A stretch of DNA of 64,000 nucleotides, taken from positions 1-64,000 of the forward strand of contig JAJAGP010000754.1 in the NCBI GenBank assembly GCA_025084515.1, read 5' to 3'. Position numbers and translations under genes: made by a program. The notes below the pieces were generated by a model that made no database searches, was not told the DNA's origin, and saw nothing but the letters and a program-made list of their open reading frames with translations. How positions within the stretch are numbered: the first letter of the stretch is position 1; the number at the start of each line of letters is the position of its first letter. This document shows positions 1-9,210 of this stretch, in pieces. This DNA is from Ancistrus triradiatus (taxonomy: Eukaryota > Chordata > Actinopteri > Siluriformes > Loricariidae).

Positions 1-118
1 AAACAGTAGTCCAATTTCTGCTGGTACCCTGTTTGCTACCAGTACCAGTGGCGGTCGTTGTTAACCCGGGCCGCGACCGATCCGGTATGGTGAAATTATT
101 ATGAACTCGCATACTTTA

Positions 119-195
119 TTTGGCAAATGTTTTACACCGGATGCCCTTCCTGACGCAACCCTCACCATTTATCCGGGCTTGGGACCGGCACTAGA
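119..195. repeat. Dispersed fish repeat fragment
   Basis: A 75-base GC-richer block containing GGATGCCCTTCCTGACGC and TTTATCCGGGCTTGGGACC. I recall this block from many fish genomes as a dispersed repeat, but I cannot name its family. Its ends cannot be fixed from this single copy. Confidence 0.4.
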
Positions 196-591
196 AATAT
201 CCTGCCTGAGCAATCTAGCGGCTGGTTTTATATTTGGCAACTATTCTGCTTATTTTTTATTCTGGTTTTAGTGGTCACTGCACTTTGTAGTTCTACAATT
301 ACAGACTGTAGTCCATCTGATTCTCTACATACTTTGTTAGTCCCCTTTACTCTGTTCTCTATTGGTCAGGACCATGGGCGACATTTGGGGGGGGGGCAAG
401 GGGGGGCACTTACCTCCCTAATAAAATGTTAGTCAACTCGCTCTATCATTTGTCAAAACTGTCTACCTTAGATGGAGCCTGATCTCCACGATACTAAGGG
501 GCAGCCGAGTAGCGATAACGGATTGACTGCACTGGGTTGTTTCTTTCTAGAAGTTAGTTAATGACAAAAGCGCGTTAGTCAGTGGCTAGAA

Positions 592-795
592 ATGGCTAAA
601 CGATCGAAATCAATTGATGACTACTTCTTTATGAAGCCAAAAAGTGTTGGTACCGAAGAAAATCAACAGTTTGGACAGACAGGTGTCACGGAGGCACCCG
701 TTATTGGCATTACAAGCCTTTCTGCTCCAGTGTCGACTCTATTTAATCAGCGTTTTGAACAGGATACCCACATTTCAACGGACTCACTGCAGTGA
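592..795 (+). pseudogene. N-terminal remnant of hAT transposase
   Basis: A 67-codon frame starting MAKRSKSIDDYFF, inside the hAT element. hAT transposases related to vertebrate ZMYM/THAP-like proteins often begin with a basic MxxKRK..S(I/L)..FF segment before a TTF zinc finger, and this start fits that pattern. No zinc-finger cysteines or RNase-H-like catalytic core follow within the element, so it cannot encode an active enzyme. It may be an abandoned first exon. Assignment rests on element context more than on sequence. Confidence 0.45.
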
Positions 796-1027
796 AAAAA
801 ACATGCATGAGAAACACTATGAGTCAGGAGAGACTATCTGATATTGCAGTACTGAATATTGAACGGGCCATTCACGTGGACCTAGAAAACACCGTCAGCA
901 TATGTACAGTGGGGCAGAATGGCGGGCACCGCCTCGCACTTCACTAAGGTAGGACTTGGTTTATAGGCCTACTGCCATAAATATAGGCTAGGTTATTTGC
1001 TAAATATGTTTTTACTTCAGATAATTG

Positions 1028-1028
<1 letters not shown>

Positions 1029-1064
<36 letters not shown>
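1029..1064. repeat. (TA)n microsatellite
   Basis: Eighteen TA units in an uninterrupted run, lying inside the hAT element. Confidence 0.95.
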
Positions 1065-1067
<3 letters not shown>

Positions 1068-1409
1068 GCTATTTTATTTTACTGATGTATACCCAAATAT
1101 ATAGTTCACCGAGATGGTTTGCCCCCCCTAACATAAGTCTCAAATGTCGCCCATGGTCAGGACCACCACAGGACCAGCACAGACCAGATACCATTTGGGT
1201 GGCGGATCATTCTCAGTACTGCACTGATGTGGTGATGTTGTGTTAGTGTGTGTTGGTGGTCCTGTGGGGGTCCTGACCATTAGAGAGCAGAATAATAGGG
1301 ACTAACAAGTATGTAGAGAAACAGATGGACTTCAGTCTGCAATTAATCAATTAATTAATTGGAATCCTCCAAGAATAATACATACTGTTGATAACAACTG
1401 AAATGGGAT

Positions 1410-1550
1410 AAAGGCAGCTCACTGGTTGAAGCTCCATTAACAAAAAATTGCAAGTTCAATTATGACTTTGCCCATGTTAAGCAAGTCCCTTAAGCCTTCA
1501 GCTCAGTTGTAAGTTGCCCTTGGATAAGTCTGTCTTCTAAGAGCTGTAAA
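1410..1550 (+). repeat. Diverged tRNA-SINE relic
   Basis: The spacing of GCTCACTGGTTGAAGC, GCAAGTCCCTTAAGCC and AGTTGTAAGTTGCCCTTGG follows the order seen in the better-preserved tRNA-SINEs of this window (for example 55760-55949), but with heavy decay. Confidence 0.4.
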
Positions 1551-1559
1551 TTCAGGGTA

Positions 1560-2730
1560 CTATGAATACACAACCTTACAGTGGAATAGCAAAACCCTGT
1601 ATTTTAAAAAGAGACGATCTGTTTGCAAATCGCCCATCACTGCTTAGAGCAGCAAAGCTGCTGCATCAGCGCTTCTGTGAGTCTTGCACATAAACCCTAA
1701 ATCCCCATCTACTGCAAATCCAGTCAGCTCCCGATTAGCTGTGGTGACTATGGGATAGAAATTACCACTGTAGTTTGGTTGTGGATGTTATAAACGGATG
1801 AACTGCTTGTGATGCTTCTTGTAACGGCTTTGTGGACCTTCTCGAATTTCAGCAGAGGTGTACACTGTGATTAGAATGAATGAATGTCTTGTGAGTGATT
1901 TCTCAATCCTGTCAAGTTGTTTAGCTTCAATTTATAAGGGCAAAGAGTCTGGACATTCAATACGGGACTGTAACCTAACCCTCTCTAAAGCCCTCCAGCA
2001 CTGCTTTTTGTACCCCTGTGAACGTCTGCCCTAATAAGGTGCAATACTTTCTTAGCTCCAATGATAGTTTCATAAAACAGTGGGAAGAGAAACTCTTATG
2101 GGTATAAAGGTAGAAAAAATTCTAACACTGTAAGGAAAAGAGTTGAATGGCTGGTTCATTTTAGTATTTGTTTTATACTTCCCTCATAATGCTAGACTGT
2201 AAAAGAATTGTACATACATTCACATACATTCATTGTTGCTTTACGGACATTTCTAGCGCTGCTTAAAGTAAAATGACTTCATCTAGATCAAAGTTCAAGA
2301 TGGGGAGCAAGAGGAGGCCCCTTTGAGGCACAAATACCCCAAACAACATTAGGCTAGGGGATTTCCTGAATATGTTTCTGATTTTAACAGTAATAGTGAT
2401 ACAATTCAGTCAGATGGCACAAATGTCATTATTTGAGGCTGGAAATTGAGCAGAGACGATCAACAACCCTTTAGGAAATACTGTATATATGTACCTAATA
2501 ATATGACTGTCCCTTAGTATAGCACAGTTTCTGCCTAAGCAAACAAGCATGTGAAATACAAAGTGAGTGAACATAAAATATTTTGATCGATGAATAGGTC
2601 ATATCTGCCTGCAATGGACTGGAGCACGAGACAGAATGCATCTCAACACTACACAAATCATTTGGTTTTCCAAGTTGTTTAAACACTCAACTATATTTCC
2701 ATATATATTCTCATTTTTGCATCTTATACT
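1560..2730. other. No recognised feature
   Basis: AT-rich sequence with only short open frames. I see no splice-bounded coding pattern, terminal repeats or RNA gene. Confidence 0.5.
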
Positions 2731-2734
2731 TGCT

Positions 2735-2990
2735 CATTTACAGTTTTCTAATATACATACATGAGCATTATTCTGCTGAAAAATGCCAGCTGCATGCACT
2801 GAAAATCCTCCAGATTCCTTGAGAAATCGTTTAATGATATTATGGACTAAATATGTAAATCCCTTTCCATTTTCTTTGAGGAACATTGTTTTTAAAGATT
2901 TCATTAATTTCATTAACATTTGTTGACAAACTGGAGATTCTCTGCCCATTTTTATTCCTCAAAGACTCAACCTTTGGTGGATGCTGCTTT
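2735..2990 (-). pseudogene. Relic of a Tc1-like element (same lineage as 23870-24590)
   Basis: Read on the minus strand this parallels the minus-strand head of the element at 23870-24590: both pass through a CTCAAAGACTCAACCTTT / CTCAAAAACTCAGCCTTT block, a GTTGACAAACTGGAGAT / GTTGATAAATTGGAGAT block, and TTTCTTTGAGGAACATTG / TTTCTTTGAGGAAGATTG. Only this N-terminal part is present; no DDE residues remain. Many differences between the two copies indicate age. Confidence 0.5.
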
Positions 2991-3094
2991 TGTCACTTGT
3001 TATAAACTGTAAATGAGCAAGTATAAGATGTAAAAAGAATGACAATTCTGTTGTATGTATTGTATTTTTGACATCTGGATAAAACAGATATAAA

Positions 3095-3300
3095 GTCAAA
3101 ATCTATTTTTATATAGCACTTTTTATAACAGAGCATTGTCTCAAAGAGGCTATACTAAACTAGGCCCACGGCCCCAACTGAGCAAGCATACAAGGACATT
3201 GGCAATGAAAAATTCCCTAAATGTGATGAGCAGAAACGTTGGGAAGGCCAAGACTCAAAAAGGGAAACAATGTCCTTGGGCAGCCTAGATGTTATATGTA
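3095..3300 (-). repeat. Retroelement 3' tail repeat, antisense copy
   Basis: The reverse complement resembles the tail at 54400-54655: both carry the AAAGCGCTATA..AATAAA-like end, the GAGACAATGCTC segment and the TTGCTCA-containing segment. Recurs at 18895, 19620, 49105 and 54125. The AATAAA-like end suggests a retroposed transcript tail. I cannot name the family. Confidence 0.5.
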
Positions 3301-3430
3301 AGGAATAAATTCCTAAATAATACATTTATAATACTAGTTCAAATACACAGAAGCTAAATGGAAAAATTGAAATAGAGATTCTAATAACAATTAACACCAA
3401 TTAAAATAAAATAAAATCGAAATATATAAG

Positions 3431-4058
3431 TATAGTGGTCCTTGGTAGCAAGCAAATTGTCCTATAAGGAATAATGTAAATTGACTTAATCCATTTCAGA
3501 CCCCCATAACATTCACACTGCATAAGGCATTATATGCATTAATGGAATTATATTGTACAGTTGGCCAAAATCATTAACTCAAAGTTTGCTTTATAATAAA
3601 GTGTTCAAAAATGTAGTGAGCACTGGATTGAAAATGAAAAGTAAAAGCAAAACGCTTCACTCTAGTTCACTCTATTGGTGAACTCGCTAGCATAGCTGCT
3701 ACTGCTAACTGTAGCCTGTGTTCTGGAGCATTATGTTCCCATTCCTCTTTCAGTTGGTAGTCAATCCAACCCTTTTTAGGACCCATGGGGACTTATTTGC
3801 ATTAAAAATTCAGTACTGTAGATGTAAAAATAAAGAAAAACATGATGAAAATAGCAGATAACTTATACTGTGAATCTGAACTACTGAATCGTGAATCATG
3901 AATCGTATTTTGGCTGAGAAACGAGTTGTGCAGCTCGACTCGTGCAAGTTTAAGCAAATGTGCACCGAGTACTGAGCAAACGATGAGAACCAAGCCAAAT
4001 ATTTCTGGCCAAAATGCTTCGAGAACTGAGTTCCGCGGTGGTCGAGCACCTATGTACC
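3431..4058 (-). mobile_element. Tigger/pogo-like MITE
   Basis: The ends carry diverged inverted repeats built on AGTGGTACCTTGGT (left TATAGTGGTCCTTGG, right end complementary to ATTGGTACATAGGTGCTCG). Internally, minus-strand ATGGGTCCTAAAAAGGG resembles the MGPKK start of vertebrate Tigger/JRK-like transposases. The second copy at 39495-42237 matches over several hundred bases (CGGTTGCTCAGTACT-type, GATTCACGATTCA-type and CCCATGGGTCC-type blocks), which confirms a dispersed element. At about 630 bp it is a deletion derivative without a transposase core. Confidence 0.65.
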
Positions 4059-4489
4059 AATGTATAATTACTTAAAGGCTAACTGAAACACATTTTTCAC
4101 TCTTTTTAAATGTGTCAAGCTCACAATTCTTCTGGAATTCAAAGGTTTCTGCCGATAGTAAGGAAATGCCACCTCACCTTTAGCAGCCTAGTGGGAATAA
4201 CCAGCATGTTTCTGATTGCAGATTTAAGGAATATTGAAGAAAACCTATTTAAAAATCAGATCACTGTGGTTCAATGGAGCAAGACCAAAATGGCATTTGA
4301 ATGTCAGTAGGAGGATCTTAAAATCGATTATAAAGGAAACCGGTAGCAAAGTGCTGCTGTTTAAGGACAGCAGTTATGTGGCCTCTCATTTTACTGCACG
4401 TTAGGATTCTTGCTGCTGAATTTCTTTCTCTGTAAGCTAGCGATAGAACTGTAATGGCTATTTACAAGGTAATAATGCATCATGTTACA

Positions 4490-4680
4490 AGGCAAAAGTG
4501 GGCGACACGGTGGCTCTCGCTGTCATCTCACAACAAGAAGGTCCTGGGTTCAATCCCCGGAGCAAATTGGGTCCTCCCTTTGTCTGTGTGGGTTTACTCC
4601 GGTTTCCTCCCACAGTACAATGACATGCATTAGGTTAACTGGTTACACTAAATTGGTATTGTGTTGAGGGTGTGTATACA
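4490..4680 (+). repeat. DANA/V-SINE-like tRNA-derived SINE
   Basis: The head GGGCGACACGGTGGCTC followed by GGTCCTGGGTTCAATCCC carries a recognisable Pol III B box (GGTTCAATCCC). It is followed by GTGTGGGTTTACTCCGG and TTTCCTCCCACAGTACAA, the conserved body of the DANA/mermaid group of V-SINEs as I remember it. The 3' part is shortened, and the hairpin at 4690-4759 follows directly. Confidence 0.7.
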
Positions 4681-4689
4681 TATTATTAT

Positions 4690-4759
4690 ATTTATTCACA
4701 AGGTTACATCAACACTAATCATATATATGATTAGTCTTGATGTAACCTTGTGTATAAAT
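4690..4759. repeat. Near-perfect 70-bp palindrome
   Basis: Two 35-base arms meet at 4724/4725 with essentially no loop. Only two of 35 positions mispair. The arms contain CACAAGGTTACATCAA and TTGATGTAACCTTGTG. It could form a cruciform or be a minimal fold-back MITE; the absence of a loop argues against an ordinary microRNA precursor. Confidence 0.85.
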
Positions 4760-4822
4760 GTAATCTGTGTGCGTCACTGAAATGGCCACTGATGCTGATA
4801 GCGACGTTATATAAACCAAACA

Positions 4823-5069
4823 AACAAGGCAAAAGTCTCGAAGTGGTTTCATGAACATTGACTGTGAGTTCAGTGTTCTTCAGGAGTCTTCCCAGGCACT
4901 GGATCTAAATCCAATAGAACACCTTAGGGATGTGGAAGAACAAGGGATTCACAGCATGAAAGTGTACCTGAAAAATCAACATAAAGAGTCAACATAAAGA
5001 ATCCATGCCACAGTGAATTGAGTGAACTGTTTACTACACTGTTCCTATTAAAGTCTGTTCCTATTAAAG
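4823..5069 (+). pseudogene. Tc1-like transposase C-terminal relic
   Basis: The segment reading AAGTGGTTTCATGAACATTG then CCAGGCACTGGATCTAAATC and AATAGAACACCTTAGGGATG corresponds to the Tc1 motif order (W-F-x-E-H, then S-P-D-L-N-P-I-E-H-L-x-D). Frames are broken by several indels and stops. It ends in a tandem 16-base duplication (CTGTTCCTATTAAAGT twice) just before the SINE at 5070. It likely belongs to the same lineage as the N-terminal relic at 5250-5998, but lies upstream of it, so the two pieces are rearranged or independent. Confidence 0.6.
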
Positions 5070-5246
5070 TAGCCTAGCAGGTAAGGGACTATGGACCAGA
5101 AGGTCCAGGGTTCAAATCTCACCTCTGCCAAATTGCCACTGTTGGGTCCTTGAGCAAGGCCCTTAACCCACATTTGCTTGGATTGTAAGAGTGTATCAAT
5201 TGTAAGTCGCTCTGGATAAGGGTGTCTGCTAAAATGTAAATGTAAA
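5070..5246 (+). repeat. tRNA-derived SINE
   Basis: Head TAGCCTAGCAGGTAAGG (A-box-like), GGGTTCAAATCTC (B-box-like), body TTGAGCAAGGCCCTTAACCC and tail TAAGTCGCTCTGGATAAGGG ending in repeated AAATGTAAATG. Other good copies are at 6936, 13573, 44204 and 55760. Confidence 0.8.
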
Positions 5247-5249
5247 CTG

Positions 5250-5998
5250 ATTGGTGAGTACAGCTTAGCATCAAAATGGGGAATAAAGGTGATTTAAGTG
5301 ACTTTCAACGTGGCATGGTCGTTGGTGCCAGGCAGGCTGATCTACTTGGATTTTCACGCACTGCCATCTCTAGGGTTTTACAAAGAATGGAGAAACTATC
5401 CAGTGAGGGTAGCTCTCCGGGTGAAAATACCTTGTTGATGTCCAAGGAGACTGGTCAGACTGGTTCAAGCTAATGGAAAGGCAACAGCTCCAATTACCAC
5501 TCTTTACAACCAAGGTATGCAGAAGAGCATCTCTGAATCCTTGAAGCAGATGGGCTACAGAAGCAGAAGACGACAGCAGGTACCCGTCCTGTCAGCTAAG
5601 AACAGGTAACTAAAGCTACCATTGGCATTGGCTCACCAAAATTGGACAACAGAAAATTGGAAAAATGTTGCCTGGTCTGATGAGTCTTCGATTTCTGCTA
5701 TGACATTCAGATGGTAGGGTCAGAATTTTGTGTGAAAAACATGAAAACATGGATCCATCCTATCCTGAATCAGCGGTTCTGCTGGTGGGGGTGTAATGAT
5801 GGAGGATACTTTCTTGGGACACTTTGGCCGCTTAATACCAACTTAGCACCATTTAAAAGATACAACTTACCTGACTATTGTTGCTGACCATGTCCATCCT
5901 TTTATAACCACAGTTTACAATGTTCTAATGGATAATCTGGCATGTCACAAAGCTCACATCATCTCAAACTGGTTTCTTGCATATGACACTGAGACCTG
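5250..5998 (+). pseudogene. Tc1-like transposase relic, N-terminal and central part
   Basis: Begins at ATG 5276 with MGNKGDLSDFQRGMVVGARQ then DLLGFSRTAISRV, the helix-turn-helix start of a fish Tc1 lineage. A few residues of the first helix region are deleted. Further on, VAWSDESSISAM marks the first catalytic aspartate and a GGGGV..-like block follows. The frame is broken from codon 65 on by frameshifts and stops. The end near 5998 falls just after a NWFLAYDTE-like segment, before the final catalytic region. Not functional. Confidence 0.65.
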
Positions 5999-6239
5999 GA
6001 AGTAGTCCGAATACTGTATTATACACCTTACTTAGCAAAGCTATATGGCATACTGTAGTGTTGGGTATTCTGTCTATTGACTACAAAGCCAAGATACTCA
6101 AGTGTTTCCCATAAATTGATTTATTAAATATCAACTTAGACAACAGTGTTTTATTTATTTATTTTGTATTATTTAAGATATAGTAAAAATATTCAACATT
6201 AAAGATGCTCAGCCCCTCTTTTCCCTGCTTTCTCTCTCT
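5999..6239. other. No recognised feature
   Basis: AT-rich sequence between two transposon relics, with no open frame of note. Confidence 0.4.
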
Positions 6240-6887
6240 GACTCTCTAGTTCTCCTATTTAGAAAGATGAGGGAGGTCTGAAATTTTCATCATAGGTACA
6301 CTTCAACTATGAGAGACAAAATGAGAAAAACAATCCAGGAAATCACATTGTAGGATTTTTTTTAAAATATAATTGGAAAATTAAGTATTTGGTCACCACA
6401 AACAAGCAAGATTTCTGGCTCTCACAGACCTGTAACTTCTTTTTTTAGAAGCTCTTCTGTCCTCCACTCGTTACCTGTATTAATGGCACCTGTTTGACTT
6501 TGTTATCTGTATAAAAGACACCTGTCCACAGCCTCAAACAGTCAGACTCAACCATGGCCAAGACCAAAGAGCTGTCGAAGACACCAGGAAGAAAATTGTA
6601 GACCTGCACCAGGCTGGGAAGAGTGAATCTACAATATGCAAGCAAGTTGGTGTGAATAAATCAACTGTGGGAGCAACTGTAAGAAAATGGAAGACATACA
6701 AGACCATTGATGATCTCCGACGATCTGGGACCTCACTGTGCCTCAATGTGATTTCCTGGATTTTGTTTCTCATTTTGTCTCTCATAGTTGAAGTGTACCT
6801 ATGATGAAAATGACAGACCTCTTTCATCTTTCTAAGTAGGAGAACTTGCACAATCAGTGGCTGACTAAATACTTTTTTGCTCCACTG
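6240..6887 (+). mobile_element. Tc1-like element B, copy 1 (internally deleted)
   Basis: The right terminus AAGTATTTAGTCAGCC-type sequence is present inverted, ending CTCCACTG at 6887 followed by TA. The left terminus is truncated: the copy starts within the inverted repeat (CTCCTATTTAGAAAGATG). It contains the start of the transposase at 6554 and then jumps directly to the right repeat. Full-structure relatives are at 37027-38601 and 46772-47853. Confidence 0.75.
6554..6735 (+). pseudogene. Tc1-B transposase N-terminal remnant
   Basis: ATG at 6554 gives MAKTKELSK-like sequence, then after a one-base loss KIVDLHQAGKSEST, the paired-like helix-turn-helix of the lineage. The sequence stops at the ..DDLRRSG region, where an internal deletion joins it to the right terminal repeat. 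No catalytic residues are kept. Confidence 0.65.
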
Positions 6888-6935
6888 TATGGAGTGAGAA
6901 ACTATTATACAAGAGTATTTTATGTAAATAAAATT

Positions 6936-7117
6936 TCCTGTGGTTAAGGCACTGGACTATGGACCAGAAGGTCCAGGGTTCAAAACCCACCTCTGTTGGC
7001 TGCCGCTGCTGGATCCTTGAGCAAGTCCCTTAATCCACAATTGCTTGGATTGTAAGCTTGTATCAGTTGTAAGTCACTCTTTATAAGGGCATTTGCTAAA
7101 TGGCATAAATGTAAATG
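6936..7117 (+). repeat. tRNA-derived SINE
   Basis: Same family as 5070. GGTCCAGGGTTCAAAACCC covers the B box, TTGAGCAAGTCCCTTAATCC the body, and the tail has AAATGTAAATG. The head (GTGGTTAAGGCACTGGAC) is well kept. Confidence 0.8.
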
Positions 7118-7262
7118 AAAAGCATGTAGCTCTGGTGCACTGTACTGAAAAGTCGATGTTCTTACTCAGCTTATCTCCCACCATCTCTGCACAGACAAAA
7201 CATTATAATCACTCACACATCAAATAAAAGACAGCACTGATTATCTCAGTAAAACTGTACAT

Positions 7263-7690
7263 GTTAAGGTCTGGAATATATTACCCAGTATGCACACTGT
7301 CGGTTCTTGTAGTCGACATGTTGGATGTGGGAGAAATAGGCGAGCGTAGAGACATAAGCAACTTTGACAAGAGCCAAATAATTATGACCAGATGACTAGG
7401 TCGGAAAATCTCTGGAACAGAAGCCCTCGTGGGCTGCAGCGGTGAACACCTACTGATGAAGGAAGGACAAATCATGAACTGCCGACAGGGGGTTTGGCAC
7501 CCAGTGTTTATTGATGTTGAGAGGGCAATGAAGGCTGTCTCGTCTGGTAAGGACTGACAGAAAGGCTACTGTGGCGTAAGTCTGAGAAATATTTAATGCT
7601 GGTTACAGGAGAAATGTGTCATGACACACAGTACATCACATCCTGCAGAGTATGGAGATGTGTCTGTTCATTCATGTGGACTTCAATTTG
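7263..7690 (+). pseudogene. Tc1-like transposase relic of another lineage
   Basis: Contains frames reading NFDKSQIIMTR, then KISGTEALVGCS, EGQIMNCRQG and YCGVSLRNI, joined by stops and indels. This order matches the helix-turn-helix region of a further fish Tc1-like lineage as I recall it. Neither terminal repeats nor the catalytic core are visible. Very old. Confidence 0.5.
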
Positions 7691-7839
7691 ATTCGTTCCA
7701 CCTACCTAAACATTGTTACAGACCAGGGGGTCATAATATCTTGGCTGTATACTTGATGCGTATACTGTATAGTTAGAGAGAAAAAGTGCATGCTGTACAC
7801 TATGAAAGTCACACTATGACTTTCTTTGTACCTCAAAGA

Positions 7840-8790
7840 AAGATTGGAGAGGATTTACATATTTCTCCCTCTGCAGTGCATAATATCATTCAAGGAATCT
7901 GGAGGAATTTCAGTGTGTAAAAAGCAAGGGCACAAGCTTAAGCTGAACTTCTGTGATCTCTGATCCCACAGACAGCAGTGCATGAAGAACCATCATTCAT
8001 TCATTAATAGCTGATATAACCACATGGGCAAGGCATTACTTTTGGTAAACCTTTGTCAAGCACTACAATACAGAGTTACATTCACAAATGCCACTTAAAA
8101 CTTTACTGTGCAAAAAAAAGCCTTATGTTAACCATGTCCAGAAAAGGCGTCCACTTCTCTGGGATGGACCAAAAAAAAAGGACGCCATGTGCTCCAGACC
8201 AAAGATGAAAAGGACCAGCCAGACCTATCAGCAACAAGCCCAAAGGTTAGGCTCTGTCATGCTATGGGATTTGGTCAGTGCCCCTGCCAAATTTCGTTTA
8301 CACTTCTCTGATGGCAGCATTAATGCAGAAAAGTACACAGATTTTAGAGCAACATAAGCTGCTTTGAAGACAACATCTTTTCCAGGGACGTCCATGCATT
8401 TTTCAACAAGACAATGCAAAACTACATGGTGGGTACTGGACTGAGCTGCTCGCAGTCCTGATCGGTGTCCAGCAGAGAATGGGTGGAGAATTTTGAAACA
8501 AAAAATGAGACAAGGACAACCCTGTACTGTTGCACATCTTAAGACGTGTTTGCAGGAACAATGGGATAAAACACCTGAAACACTAAATCACTTGGTATCC
8601 TCTGTGCCAAAATGTCTTTTAAGTGTGGTGAAAAGGAATGACAGGATTACAAAGTGGTAAATGTTTTACCGTGCCAACTTTTTTTGTGTTGCAGGCCTGA
8701 AATGCAGGAATGGATGTTTATTAACAAATGAAATGAAGATGACCAGACAAAACATGACATTTCTCAGGTTCATACTGTCTGCAATGAAAT
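7840..8790 (+). pseudogene. Tc1-like element G, copy 1, broken transposase
   Basis: Plus-strand relic. Pieces in order: a head region (CCTCTGCAGTGCATAATATC, matching the minus strand near 24300), KKPYVNHVQKRRPLLWDGP, SINAEKYTDF, a FQQDNAKLHGG-like second-aspartate block near 8398-8430, and a C-terminus reading SVPKCLLSVVKRNDRITKW that ends at the TAA at 8658-8660. The third catalytic block is degraded. The 3' non-coding part continues to about 8790 with TTGCAGGCCTGAAATGCAGG. Several stops and frameshifts make it a pseudogene. Confidence 0.6.
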
Positions 8791-8807
8791 AAAAGTCAAA
8801 GTAAATG

Positions 8808-8863
8808 GACAGACAGACAGACAGACAGACAGACAGATAGATAGATAGATAGATAGATAGATA
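8808..8863. repeat. (GACA)n(GATA)n compound microsatellite
   Basis: About seven GACA units run into seven GATA units. The tract is the terminal repeat of the antisense LINE tail that follows. Confidence 0.95.
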
Positions 8864-9210
8864 CTTTATTGATCCCAGAGGGAAATTCAATCAATAAATG
8901 CAGTTATACAATCAGCAGTGCAAATATGCAATAAAATAACAAACAGTACTATGAACATGCATAAAGTATAAACTGTAAAATATATACATGTATAGACAGT
9001 ATAATAGGCATAGTGTAATAATAGCAGCACAGACATTGATGTATATACATAGTTACCAGTAAAGTTATATATAACAGTCTGAAAACTGATAACCAATATA
9101 GAGGACAAGATTATAACAGTGTCACAAGATAATTATTTACTGTACTGAATGAGTTAAACAAGCTGATGGCCTGAGGGACAAAAGACAAAAGACTTCCTGA
9201 ATCTAATGTA
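8860..9210 (-). mobile_element. LINE 3' end, minus strand
   Basis: On the minus strand the element ends in GAATTTCCCTCTGGGATCAA then TAAAGTATCTATC, the typical 3' end of fish LINEs of the L2/Maui or Rex1 kind with a tetranucleotide tail. Upstream on the same strand a frame reads SFVPQAISLFNSF, resembling the last residues of these LINE ORF2 proteins. Only the last few hundred bases are present, as usual for 5'-truncated retroposition. Family naming is from memory. Confidence 0.6.

Larger units (their letters stand above)
373..1155 (+). mobile_element. Non-autonomous hAT transposon with 8-bp target duplication
   Basis: The 15-base terminal inverted repeats CATGGGCGACATTTG (373) and CAAATGTCGCCCATG (ending 1155) are exact. 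The flanking eight bases GTCAGGAC occur immediately outside both ends (365-372 and 1156-1163), the hallmark of hAT insertion. Length is 783 bp, far below an autonomous hAT (usually 2.5-5 kb). Inside are a G-rich stretch after the left end, a short open frame resembling the N-terminus of hAT transposases (592-795) and a TA microsatellite (1029-1064). The perfect repeats and target duplication suggest a fairly recent insertion. Confidence 0.85.
230..1345. repeat. Palindromic (fold-back) repeat copy 1, split by hAT
   Basis: The left arm (230-372) matches the start of the copy at 36291: TATATTTGGCAAC, then CTGGTCACTGCACTTTGTAG-like sequence. The right arm (1156-1345) contains the complementary block GGGTCCTGACCATTAGAGA and GTAGAGAAACAGATGGAC. 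Both arms come from one element whose halves are inverted copies of each other. The hAT element at 373-1155 sits between them and duplicates eight bases of it, so the palindromic repeat is older. Its middle is largely missing compared with the copies at 33262 and 36291. Confidence 0.7.

Noticed and set aside
4690..4759. microRNA precursor
   Set aside because: The arms pair with essentially no terminal loop and lack the usual mismatch pattern.
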